64,000 nucleotides of DNA from NCBI GenBank assembly GCA_963775335.1, contig CAVZIJ010000003.1, positions 868,001-932,000 on the forward strand, read 5' to 3'. Below, piece after piece: positions 19,405 through 27,302 of this stretch (position 1 is the stretch's first letter; the number at the start of each line of letters is the position of its first letter). The notes beneath the pieces are model-generated. The model made no database searches. It was not told the origin of the DNA and saw nothing but the letters and a program-made list of their open reading frames with translations. The stretch comes from CAVQCX01 sp963775335. GTDB lineage: Bacteria; Pseudomonadota; Gammaproteobacteria; Chromatiales; Chromatiaceae. Both the position numbers and the translations under genes were made by a program.

Positions 19405-20205
19405 CTGCGCCCCCAGCGAGTTCTGGACCATGTACTTCACGATCCAGTTGGGGGTAAACAGCTGCGTCGCCGCCGGAATGTCTGCTGAGGCCACTACCTT
19501 GCCGATGACCTGGTCCTTCTTCTCGGAGATGTAGAACTGGTAGAGCCAGCCGATGATCTCGATTTCCTGCCAGTTCTCCTCGGGGATGGCAGTGACCAGC
19601 TCACGGATCAGGGAGTCGGTCTGCAGCAGATTGTCCGGCAGCAGGAGCTCGGTCTCGTCGTCCACCGGCTCGAACAGGAAAGGCATGGCCCGGTGCAGGG
19701 CGTGGCACTGGGCAAGCAGCAGGTCCCGGTACAGCTCCTCGTCCCGGGTGCCGTCCATCTTCAGCTCGACGACCCGCTCGCGGTCGAGACCCGGGAGGTC
19801 GACCTCGTAGGCGTGGTTGAGGATTTCGGGCATGCCGGCGGGTGTATCCCCCTCACCCCTGCCCTCTCCCCGCTGGGGCGAGGGTGACAGGACGCGGACG
19901 CTGTGGTCCAGGTAGCCATGCAGCTCCATGAAGCGGATGGCCGCGAAGCGGTTGAACCAGGTGTAGGCCGCGGCCTCCATGACCTGCTGAAAGCCCTGCT
20001 GCTGGATGCGGGCGGCGAGCTTGGCGCGCTGCGTGCCGACGCGCTTCGGGTACGGCTGCCCTTCGATGAAGACGAGTTGGCCCTCCTCGCGCACCGAAGA
20101 GGCACCTTTGGCCGTGAGTCCGAACCTGGCGGCACGCCGCGTCACGGCAGCGATGAAGTCCCGCCGGGCCTTGGGGGCATAGCGCTTGAGGCTGCTGGTG
20201 TCCAT
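19405..20205 (-). pseudogene. pglX: BREX methyltransferase PglX, N-terminal part only (cut by the IS)
   Basis: PglX is the DNA adenine methyltransferase that marks self DNA in BREX. This remnant starts at ATG 20205 (MDTSSLKRYAPKARRDFI), 7 bases after vapC. It keeps about 266 codons up to FTPNWIVKYMVQNSLG, the first motif of the methyltransferase domain, where the IS begins. The SAM-binding and NPPY catalytic parts and target recognition domain (normally some 800-900 further residues) are absent from the window, so methylation activity is lost. An in-frame palindromic repeat has also inserted in it (see 19848-19888). Confidence 0.93.
19848..19888. repeat. Short palindromic repeat inserted in frame inside pglX
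   Basis: A C-rich run with a near-perfect hairpin: CCCTCTCCCC (19862-19871), loop GCT, GGGGCGAGGG (19875-19884), one mismatch. On the coding strand it reads SPSPQRGEGRGEG, the typical translation of dispersed intergenic repeats of the 'CCCTCACCCC...' kind in proteobacteria. It interrupts the PglX region after YLDHSVRVL without shifting the frame. Confidence 0.75.
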
Positions 20206-20212
20206 GGGGTGA

Positions 20213-20593
20213 TCAGGCTTCCTTTTTCGGGAAATAGGTGACCCCCGGCAGACCCTCGAAGTGGTCGTCGGAGGTGACCAGCTCGGCCTCGTGCTTGCGC
20301 GCGCTGGCATAGATCACCGCATCGGCGAAGGCCAGCTTGTGGGCAAGCGCGAGATCCGCGGCCAGAAGTGCGATCTCGGTTGTCAATGGCACGATCAGGC
20401 TGTCGTCGGCGAGGGCGATGGTGTCGTGGGCGGTGGTTTCGTCGGATTCACGCTTCACCCACTTATACAGCTCGTACTGCACCGTGGTCGGCACGAGCAG
20501 ATCGGAGGGGGCCTTCATGTAGGGCGCGAAGCTGTCCGCCAGCGCGCCCTCCGTGAGCCACTCGATCCAGCCGCAGGTGTCGACCAGGATCAC
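20213..20593 (-). CDS. vapC: PIN-domain toxin VapC
   Basis: A 126-residue type II toxin, a Mg-dependent RNase. The N-terminus MILVDTCGWIEWLTEG gives the first acidic residue, and LAFADAVIYASARKHEAELVTSDDHF supplies the later ones of the PIN active site. It overlaps vapB by four bases and lies directly before pglX, between BREX genes on the same strand. The frame is intact. A toxin-antitoxin pair inside the operon could act as an addiction element that keeps the island. Confidence 0.92.
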   Translation of the reverse strand: MILVDTCGWIEWLTEGALADSFAPYMKAPSDLLVPTTVQYELYKWVKRESDETTAHDTIALADDSLIVPLTTEIALLAADLALAHKLAFADAVIYASARKHEAELVTSDDHFEGLPGVTYFPKKEA

Positions 20594-20811
20594 TCGTAAC
20601 GTTCCAGGCGGTCCGTGCGGTCCCGGTAGTTACCGGAATCGGCGCCTTTCAGCACGCCCCGCATCTCGTCCAAGGGGCGGATGGGCGCGAGGACGATGGT
20701 GTCCCCCTTGGGGATGATGGCGAACTTCTGGCCCGCCTTTAGGTGCATCTGCTCGCGGATGGCTTTGGGGATGGACAGCTGAAACTTGCTGGACAGGGTA
20801 ACCGAGGCCAT
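20590..20811 (-). CDS. vapB: AbrB/MazE-type antitoxin VapB
   Basis: A 73-residue protein beginning MASVTLSSKFQLSIPKAIRE, a swapped-hairpin AbrB fold that binds DNA, with a C-terminal tail (GNYRDRTDRLERYE) that should block the VapC active site. It lies upstream of vapC with a four-base overlap. An AT-rich stretch just upstream (about 20845-20870) may hold its own promoter and operator. Pair identity is strong from the gene order and both domains. Confidence 0.92.
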   Translation of the reverse strand: MASVTLSSKFQLSIPKAIREQMHLKAGQKFAIIPKGDTIVLAPIRPLDEMRGVLKGADSGNYRDRTDRLERYE

Positions 20812-20899
20812 GGCCTTCTCCTTGCGACTAGCCGATCGATCGACAGTTCGTAAAATATATCACCTTTCGGGTTGCCGATTGGGGCTGGCACTTCGCGGG

Positions 20900-23800
20900 C
20901 TAACGGATCTCGACCCTCTCGTTGCTGTTGATCGCCGATTCCAGCTCCTGGCGGAGCTTGCTGAGGTAGTCGTCGACATCGGATTGGGTCTCGAGAAAGC
21001 CCGTCGGAGCAAACCGTGCCGCCTGCACGACGCGCCGCTTCTTCACGTACACCGGGGGCTCAGGCTCTCCAGCTGACTGTTCTTGCTTCTGTTTCGACGC
21101 CGCCTCGATCCGATCGAAGGCATCGTCCGCGGCCTCGACGGCGCTCTGCTGTGCCTGATTGATGTGCGCGATGCTGGTCTGCGCTTCGACATGCCGCTTC
21201 AGCGCCTGCAGGGGGTAGAGGCACTGGTTGCGAAGGTCCGGGGATGCCTCGGCCGCGTCGAGCTCCGATTCGATCTTGGCGATGTGGGCGTCGATACGCT
21301 CCAGCACGTGGCTTCGGCGCTTCGTGACCAGCGCAGTGTCGATGCCCTCCGCCGTTCGGATCAGCGACTCGGCGTCCTTGACCATCCCGTAGGGTGCCGG
21401 GGCGTCGAGGATGTCTTTCATTCGCTTCAATGCGGCAGAGGCCGTCTCGTCCTTGTCCAGCCAGGTCCGGTTGAGCTGGAATCGGGCGTAGGCCTTGCGC
21501 AGCTTCTCCCAGGTCGGGCGCTGGGTCTCGTAGAAGTTCTCCAGCTCGTGGACGTCGTCGGACAGGTCGAGCAGGTCGTCCTCGCGCTCCAGGAACTTGC
21601 CGATCAGGGCGAAGCTCTCCTTCTCAGCGAGTAGCTTGGCAATGACGCCGAGTGCATCCGCGATCTCCTGACCGCCCGGATAGTCCCCGGTGTCGGCGAG
21701 CGTCTTGTACTGCCCGAGGTTGCTGCGCCATCCCTCCAGGCTCTCGCGCAGGAAGGCGTCCAGCTCGTCCTCGCCGTCGGGGGCGATCTTCCCGAAGACC
21801 TCCTTGGCGAGGTTGCGCGCCGCCTGGAGCTGCCCCTTGTCAACGGTCTGTCGCTTCACCACCGAGATCCGACGCCACTTGCTCGGGGTGACGACCGCGT
21901 CGTAGATCTTGTCGATGGACAGCGTGGCACCGTCCATCACCAGGCTGATCTCGCCCTTGCGGACCAGACGGGCCACCAGCAGCACGACCTCCCAGTCCGG
22001 CCACCCGTAGGGACGCCGCCCGAAGCGCTCGTCCACCATGTCCTGCAGGATCACCTGGCGGCTGGCACTGGCCGCCAGATTGACGTAGCTCTGGACCTCG
22101 TCGAGCGCCTGCTGGTTGCCCTGCCCCGCCTCCAGGGAGAATCCAAGGTCGTCGACGTCGGTGGCGCTGAGCACCGCCTTGACCTCGGCCTGGGGGTTCG
22201 CGGACAGCTGGGTCAGGTAGCCGAGCTTGTTGAAGCTGTTGCGGACGAGGTAGTTGAGGGACTCTGCCACCGCCGCGGCCGCTGTGCCGCCCTTCGGTTG
22301 GACCGGCTGCCCGGCGGCGTAGTACCGGGCCTCCTTGCCGAGCCGCTCGAGCTGCAGGACCAGCCGCTGGCGGCGCTCCCGGTTCTCCTCCTGGCGCTCG
22401 CGCAGGATGCGCAGGGTGCTGGGGGAGGCGGTGCCGTCGTTCTTCCGGCTGAAGTACTTGTCGGTCTGCAGATAAGTGCGAAGCTCGCGCTGCAGCGTCT
22501 TGTCGTCGTCGAGCCGCAGGATGAGCTGGCCGCCCTCGGCGGCGCTCTGCAGGGTGCACTTGCCGTCGTCGTACAGACCGTACTCGTCGGCCAGGGGGGT
22601 GACTACGGACAGCACCAGGTCGCCGTCGGTTCGAGTTCCGTGCGGGTGCAGGTCGCACAGACGGTTGATGCCGAAGTCCTTGTTGTTGTCCGGGAAGCGG
22701 TGCTTGCGGACGCCCTTCAGGACGTCCTCGAAGATCAGCTCGCCGAGGAACTTCGCCTCCTCCGCGGAGCTCAGGTCGACATCCTTGATCTCGCGGCTGA
22801 TGTCGCGCTCCTCGTTGGTGAGGAAGAAAAACTCCTCACCGTTGCGCCCGATCAGCGTCTCCTTCTCCAGGCGCTGGAGGCCGGCCTCGATGCGGTGGCG
22901 CAGATCCAGGCGATCCGCGTCGATGCGGTCCACGAAGAGGGTGACCAGATTGTCCACGTTGCCGCGGATCTCTTCGACGTAGCGGACCAGGAACAGGGCC
23001 TTCAAAACCAGAACGTCGAAGGATTCCAGTTTCTGGTTGCCGGCGGCGTTGTCGATGGTGGACTTGACGATGCCCTCGAGGAAGCTCTCGATCGAAGGGT
23101 AGAAGCGGTGCAGCGGGGCCAGGACGCCGATTTCCTCTTCGGCGAGCTGGACGGCGGCCGACTGGAAGGCGTCGAGCATGGAGCGCTCCCCCCGGGCCAG
23201 ATGAAGGCCCGTTACGCCGTGACGGCGGATCGCCTCGAACACCTTCTGCACCAGCTGGAACTGGTAGGGGGCGAAGGGATAGACGCTGATGAAGTCCGAC
23301 TCGTCGGCGTAGGGCTTGAAGGTCATGCCGGCGTTGCTGAAGCTCAGCTGGTTCTTGAGGATGTCCGCCTTAGAGCGATAGACATCGGCGAGAGCCGAAC
23401 GGGCTGCGTCGGTCTTGCCCAGGAGGCGCTTCTGGATGACCTCGTCGACGTTGGCGCTGGACAGGGACAGGCGGGTCCTGAAACGGCCCTGGATCTTCGA
23501 GAAGTCGTTCGCCTTGGAGGCACGCACCTCGCCGAGCACCGCGTCTATGTCCTCCTGGGATGTGACCACCACCCAGGCCCGGCCGCCGCACGCGGTGCCC
23601 AGGTTCTCGGTGATGGTCTGCAGGTTGAGCATCAGGTGGGTATCCTGGCCGATGAACTGGCCGATCTCGTCCACCAGGAAGATGATGCGATGATCCGGGC
23701 CCCGCCCGTCCAGGTACTCCCGGACCCAGCGGGCGAAGTTCTCGACCGTCAGGAGCGACTTGAAGTCCTCCTCCGCCTTCTCCAGCCAAGCCCGCGCCCC

Positions 23801-24482
23801 CTCCGGGGTCTTCCGCAGCGCCTCCGAGAGGGCCTGCACCAGCTCGTCGGCGTAGAAGCTGTAGCCGTCGCGTTCGAGCTCCCACTCGACGCCGGCGGCC
23901 GAGCGGAAGGCCGTCTTGAAGGCTTCGAGCTTCCCCTGGGCCTCCAGGCGGCGTTCGAGATCGGCGATGTGGGGATGATCTCCGCTGTAGCCGAGCTTCT
24001 CGTTGAACACCTTCAAGAAGACCCGCAGGATGGCATCGCGCCCGCTGCTGCTGTCCGCCTTGCTGTCGATGTTGAAGAGGATCACATCGAACGTCGGTCC
24101 CGACCGCGCGCTTGATGTCGCCGGCCAGCATCGCGTCCTGGATCTTGCCGTCGAAGAACTCAATGGCTCGCCTGCTGTCGCCCGCCCGGGTGACCTGCCG
24201 GTTCTCGAGGAGGTAGGAAAGGATCTTCAGAAAGTGGGACTTCCCCGATCCGAAGAAGCCGGAGATCCACACCCCGACCTTCCCGGTGACGTGAGGGTCT
24301 CCCGCGCTGTCGATCGCATCGAGGTAGGCCCCGAAGAACTTGCGGAAGTGGATGTCCAGCTCCTTGGTGACGACGTATTCGTCGAGCTCCTGCCAGACGG
24401 ACTCGCTGTCGGCCTGGTCCGCCTTGATGACCCCGTTGATGGGGCGGTCGATTTGTCTGGCGAAGAGCTCCCTAATCAGCAT
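20900..24482 (-). pseudogene. brxC: BREX ATPase BrxC (PglY-type), with a single-base frameshift
   Basis: BrxC is the large P-loop ATPase of BREX. It starts at ATG 24482 (MLIRELFARQIDRPINGVIK), 12 bases after brxB. Walker A is GFFGSGKSHFLKIL; the frame continues to QDAMLAGDIKRAV near 24117. There one extra base moves the reading to SGPTFDVILFNIDSKAD, which then stays open to 20900, with a Walker B-like IIFLVDEIGQFIG. The whole span is 3583 bases, 1194 codons plus one, matching the normal size of about 1200 residues. As read, the protein would stop early. The lesion could be a sequence error: no long homopolymer is present at the site, only GCGCGGTCGGG. Confidence 0.92.
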
Positions 24483-24494
24483 TGCGCGCAACTC

Positions 24495-25070
24495 CTAGTC
24501 GACGAGTCTGAAAGCCCGATAGTACGGCTTGTCCGGCAGGATGCCGAACAGGCGTAGGGACTGCCCGTCGTAACGCCCGGGGTAGAACAGCACGAGCGGC
24601 GTGTGTCCCATACGATGATGAAGGTTGTTCAGAAGATTATGGGTGCGGAGTAGTGGGTAGGCGCTGCCCACGCCCGATACGAGCACGAGGTCCTGCTCCT
24701 CGGGTTTCACCTGATCGGCGAACACCCCTGCCAGCTTCCCCGCGTCGAGCGGAGCTGCGAGCGCCTTCAGCAGGGTCCCGTCCCCTTTCTTCTTCTGCAG
24801 GTCCAGGGCCTTCTCGTAGAACCCCCGTTCCTTGAGATGCCGGATGATCAGGTCGAACAGGTTGACGTGCACGAAGCGCAGGGCCGGACGCCGCTTGGGG
24901 ATCTGCGCCAGGAGGAATCGGACGTGCTCTCGCACCTCCAGCTCGCGCTCCGGAGGGTAGTCGAAGGCGTAGAACGGGATCTCGTTGCCCAGCCCCTTGC
25001 CGTGCAGGAAGTCGTCCGACGTGATCCGGTCGAGAATCCTGTCCAGCCGGGCGGAGAAATCGTCGCTCAT
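24495..25070 (-). CDS. brxB: BREX protein BrxB
   Basis: A 191-residue protein starting at ATG 25070, which overlaps the brxA stop as ATGA. It has the BrxB (DUF1788) pattern, with FLHGKGLGNEIPFYAFDY near the start and GMGHTPLVLFYPG-like RMGHTPLVLFYPG followed by LRLFGILPDKPYYRAF at the end. Its molecular job in BREX is not settled. It is intact, in the usual place between brxA and brxC. Confidence 0.94.
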   Translation of the reverse strand: MSDDFSARLDRILDRITSDDFLHGKGLGNEIPFYAFDYPPERELEVREHVRFLLAQIPKRRPALRFVHVNLFDLIIRHLKERGFYEKALDLQKKKGDGTLLKALAAPLDAGKLAGVFADQVKPEEQDLVLVSGVGSAYPLLRTHNLLNNLHHRMGHTPLVLFYPGRYDGQSLRLFGILPDKPYYRAFRLVD

Positions 25071-25672
25071 TGGCTTACCCGGATGCACCGCAGCACGTAC
25101 TCTTCCTTGTGGTCGTTCAGATAGTGCAACACCTCGGGGGACAGATCGACCGCCTGGAGTCTCAGGGACCGGGTGTCCGCGAGATAGCCCGCCTCCGCGA
25201 GCATCCGAATGGCATTTTGCCGCAGCTTCGATCGGGTGCTCTGCGCCCACCCGGCCATCCCCGGGCAGAGATCATAGCAGGCCTCCATATAGGCATCCCA
25301 CAGGGCGGGACGGAGCCGATCCTTGAACTGCCGGACCTGCTCGCGAACGACAAGGTCAAGGAAGTCGCCGAAGAGGGGCGAAAACTTGACCGTCGTGGTC
25401 AGGACCGCGTGGGTTGCGACGGGCTTAGGACCTGTGCTCACCAACCGCCACAGATCCGGGCCCATGGTCCGCAAGCGGCTGCGCACGAGATTGGCATGGG
25501 TGGTAGCTGTGTTGAGCGCGCGCTTCTGGAGCCGGTTCTCGACCACGATGGCCTGATGCCATTCCGCGGCGGAGCAGCCGCGGAGCAGGAGGCCGGAGAC
25601 CACCCGGCTCTCGGGCACGAGCAGCGAGCCCTTGGTGAAATTGGCCTCGTACCGACACGCCGGCGCGCTCAT
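25067..25672 (-). CDS. brxA: BREX protein BrxA
   Basis: The first gene of the operon, 201 residues, of the BrxA (DUF1819) type, a small helical DNA-binding protein in characterised relatives. Recognisable parts are YEANFTKGSLLVPESRVV near the start and LRQNAIRMLAEAGYLADTRSLRLQ near the end. It is intact and overlaps brxB by four bases. The operon promoter should lie in 25673-25870; I do not see clear boxes. Confidence 0.94.
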   Translation of the reverse strand: MSAPACRYEANFTKGSLLVPESRVVSGLLLRGCSAAEWHQAIVVENRLQKRALNTATTHANLVRSRLRTMGPDLWRLVSTGPKPVATHAVLTTTVKFSPLFGDFLDLVVREQVRQFKDRLRPALWDAYMEACYDLCPGMAGWAQSTRSKLRQNAIRMLAEAGYLADTRSLRLQAVDLSPEVLHYLNDHKEEYVLRCIRVSQ

Positions 25673-25870
25673 CGGGTCGCTGGTGTTCTTGCTGGCTCTT
25701 TCATCGGGGGCATGATACCCGGCCCCACCCGGCTTCTCGTCTCAAGGGGGGCCGGCGGACCAACCGCAACAAGACGTGGGGCCGGAGTCGCCCCTAGGAC
25801 CAGCGGACCGGGAGCACGGCCATACCATGGGGGGTATTTCCCTGGCCGAGTTACACCAAAATTACACAAA

Positions 25871-25909
25871 AGAAAAAGGCCTACGGCCGGGTTGGCACGT
25901 AAGCCTTTG
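25871..25909 (-). terminator. Rho-independent terminator of the tRNA-Lys transcript
   Basis: On the minus strand AAAGGCTTACG (25908-25898) pairs with CGTAGGCCTTT (25885-25875) with one mismatch, followed by more T residues. It lies just after the CCA end of tRNA-Lys and separates the tRNA cluster from the BREX promoter region. Confidence 0.8.
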
Positions 25910-25915
25910 ATTTAT

Positions 25916-25991
25916 TGGTGGGCCGTCTAGGGCTCGAACCTAGGACCTATGGATTAAGAGTCCACTGCTCTACCAACTGAGCTAACGGCCC
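25916..25991 (-). tRNA. tRNA-Lys (CTT)
   Basis: 76 bases including an encoded CCA. Acceptor GGGCCGT pairs with ACGGCCC; D-arm AGCTCAGTTGGTAGAGC, anticodon loop ACTCTTAAT with anticodon CTT, and T-loop GGTTCGAGCC. All stems pair. Confidence 0.97.
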
Positions 25992-26087
25992 GAAACTAAC
26001 TTGTCTTCGTGGCTGCCCTCCCTGGCGATGTTGCAGCGGCCTGCCCAACACCGGCCCGAACATCCTGTCCGGGCGTTCGCTGCGCTG

Positions 26088-26139
26088 CGAAGGTCCACCG
26101 GACCTTCGGTCGCAGCTTACCCAACTGAGCTAACGGCCC
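26088..26139 (-). repeat. Hairpin element joined to a partial copy of the tRNA-Lys 5' end
   Basis: CCAACTGAGCTAACGGCCC (26121-26139) exactly repeats the 5' part of tRNA-Lys (25973-25991). The tRNA sequence stops in the D-loop. In place of the remainder comes a hairpin, CGAAGGTCC-ACC-GGACCTTCG (26088-26108), with GC-rich flanks that recur beside the His and Arg tRNAs. The partial copy lies upstream of the real tRNA on the minus strand. Confidence 0.9.
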
Positions 26140-26164
26140 GAATCGAATCTATCTTCCGCGAACT

Positions 26165-26241
26165 TGGGGTGAGCGATGGGTCTCGAACCCACGACCGCTG
26201 GAACCACAATCCAGAGCTCTACCAACTGAGCTACGCTCACC
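26165..26241 (-). tRNA. tRNA-His (GTG)
   Basis: 77 bases with encoded CCA. The acceptor includes the extra G at -1 opposite C73 (GGTGAGCG with CGCTCACC), typical of tRNA-His. The anticodon loop TTGTGGT gives GTG; T-loop GGTTCGAGACC pairs properly. Confidence 0.97.
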
Positions 26242-26533
26242 ATAAACCAATCTGTCACCTGCCATCCATGGCGCGAGGTGAGCGTCCCACCCAGCCCCGG
26301 CCCGCCCATCCCTGGCCGGGCGTTCGCTGCGCTGCGAAGGTCCACCGGACCTTCGGTCGCGGCTCACCCAACTGAGCTACGCTCACCATAAACCAATCTG
26401 TCACCTGCCATCCATGGCGCGAGGTGAGCGTCCCACCCAGCCCCGGCCCGCCCATCCCTGGCCGGGCATTCGCTGCGCTGCGAAGGTCCACCGGACCTTC
26501 GGTCGCGGCTCACCCAACTGAGCTACGCTCACC
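26222..26533 (-). repeat. 146-bp tandem duplication carrying the tRNA-His 5' end and the hairpin element
   Basis: The tRNA-His 5' segment, CCAACTGAGCTACGCTCACC on the plus strand, occurs at 26222, 26368 and 26514, exactly 146 bases apart. The sequence between is nearly identical in both units (a single difference noted, GGGCGTTCG against GGGCATTCG). Each unit has the CGAAGGTCC...GGACCTTCG hairpin (26335-26355 and 26481-26501). In the unit ending at 26387 the minus strand also has CGCTCACC (26284-26277), able to pair with the copied GGTGAGCG, so both acceptor strands are kept while the tRNA body is replaced. Confidence 0.92.
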
Positions 26534-26608
26534 ATAAACCAGTCTGTGACCTGCCATCCATAGCGCCAAAAGCCCCGGCGCTCCTCGCCAGCCGCCCGGT
26601 CCCGCGTC

Positions 26609-26685
26609 TGGCGCGCCCGGCAGGATTCGAACCTGCTACCCTCGGCTTAGAAGGCCGATGCTCTATCCGATTGAGCTACGGGCGC
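26609..26685 (-). tRNA. tRNA-Arg (TCT)
   Basis: 77 bases with encoded CCA. Acceptor GCGCCCG with CGGGCGC, anticodon loop CTTCTAA giving TCT, T-loop GGTTCGAATCC. All stems pair. Confidence 0.97.
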
Positions 26686-26784
26686 AGTCTGTCGATCAAG
26701 CCCTGATCCTGCCCTCCATGGCGAAGCGCCGAGACGATCTCCGGCCCCGGCCCGTTCGTCCATGGCCGGGCGTTCGGCCGACTG

Positions 26785-26805
26785 CGAAGGTCCACTGGAC
26801 CTTCG
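26785..26805. repeat. Hairpin element upstream of tRNA-Arg
   Basis: CGAAGGTCC-ACT-GGACCTTCG, the fourth copy of the tRNA-linked hairpin (others at 26088, 26335, 26481). Its flanks, GGCCGGGCGTTCG on the left and GGTTCGGCCTCACCC on the right, match those of the other copies in outline. Confidence 0.9.
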
Positions 26806-26820
26806 GTTCGGCCTCACCCT

Positions 26821-26962
26821 GCCCGGCAGGATTACGTCGGGCCTCCTGCCCTCCGCCCTTCGGGCCGCGCTTCGCGCGTTCCGGATCGTTCCCGACGATC
26901 CGGTCGAACCTGCTACCCTCGGCTTAGAAGGCCGATGCTCTATCCGATTGAGCTACGGGCGC
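26821..26962 (-). pseudogene. Second tRNA-Arg (TCT) copy with a 71-bp insertion in the T-loop
   Basis: Bases 26905-26962 are identical to the intact tRNA-Arg from its 5' end to the T-loop, including anticodon TCT. Bases 26821-26833 match the T-stem and part of the acceptor. Between them, at 26834-26904, 71 bases split the T-loop (GGATT | CGAACC on the plus strand). The insert is built of hairpins, such as CCGGATCG-N7-CGATCCGG and CGCGCTTCGCGCG. The acceptor 3' strand is altered (CGGGCAG instead of CGGGCGC) and there is no CCA, so it is probably dead. Confidence 0.85.
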
Positions 26963-27078
26963 AGTCTGTCGATCAAGCCCTGATCCTGCCCTCCATGGCG
27001 AAGCGCCGAGGCGATCTCCGGCCCCGGCTCGTCCATCCATGGTCGGGCGTCCTGCCCTCCGCGTACGGGGCGTTGCGT

Positions 27079-27154
27079 TGGTCGGGGTAGAGGGATTCGA
27101 ACCCCCGACATCCTGCTCCCAAAGCAGGCGCGCTACCAGACTGCGCTATACCCC
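27079..27154 (-). tRNA. tRNA-Pro (TGG)
   Basis: 76 bases with encoded CCA. Acceptor CGGGGTA with TACCCCG, D-arm GCGCAGTCTGGTAGCGC, anticodon loop CTTTGGGA giving TGG, T-loop GGTTCGAATCC. It is the first tRNA of the minus-strand cluster. No hairpin copy lies directly upstream of it. Confidence 0.97.
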
Positions 27155-27302
27155 GCGATCCGAGCCGCCCGGCGCAGCAAGACCGCGGATAATACGTGCC
27201 CCAGCCTGCACGGTCAATCCGACCGAGCGCGCTCCGGGCGCCGTGAACCGCCCGCCGGATCGGGTTATTATGCGCCCTCCCGCGACCACCCGGAAGACAG
27301 GC

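Noticed and set aside
19404..19414. Target-site duplication flanking the IS
   Set aside because: The left flank (...GTGCCCCAC) and right flank (CTGCGCCCCC...) look loosely alike but do not match as a direct repeat of fixed length.
22298..24115. A 605-codon plus-strand ORF opposite brxC
   Set aside because: Antisense shadow of brxC; the predicted protein is Val/Leu/Gln-rich without motifs, while the minus strand matches BrxC throughout.
25992..26600. CRISPR array suggested by the repeated units in the tRNA region
   Set aside because: The repeats are 146 bp, contain tRNA pieces and are not separated by distinct spacers; no cas genes are present.
26837..26904. Group I intron in the second tRNA-Arg copy
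   Set aside because: The insert is only 71 bases, lies in the T-loop and not the anticodon loop, and lacks intron core elements.
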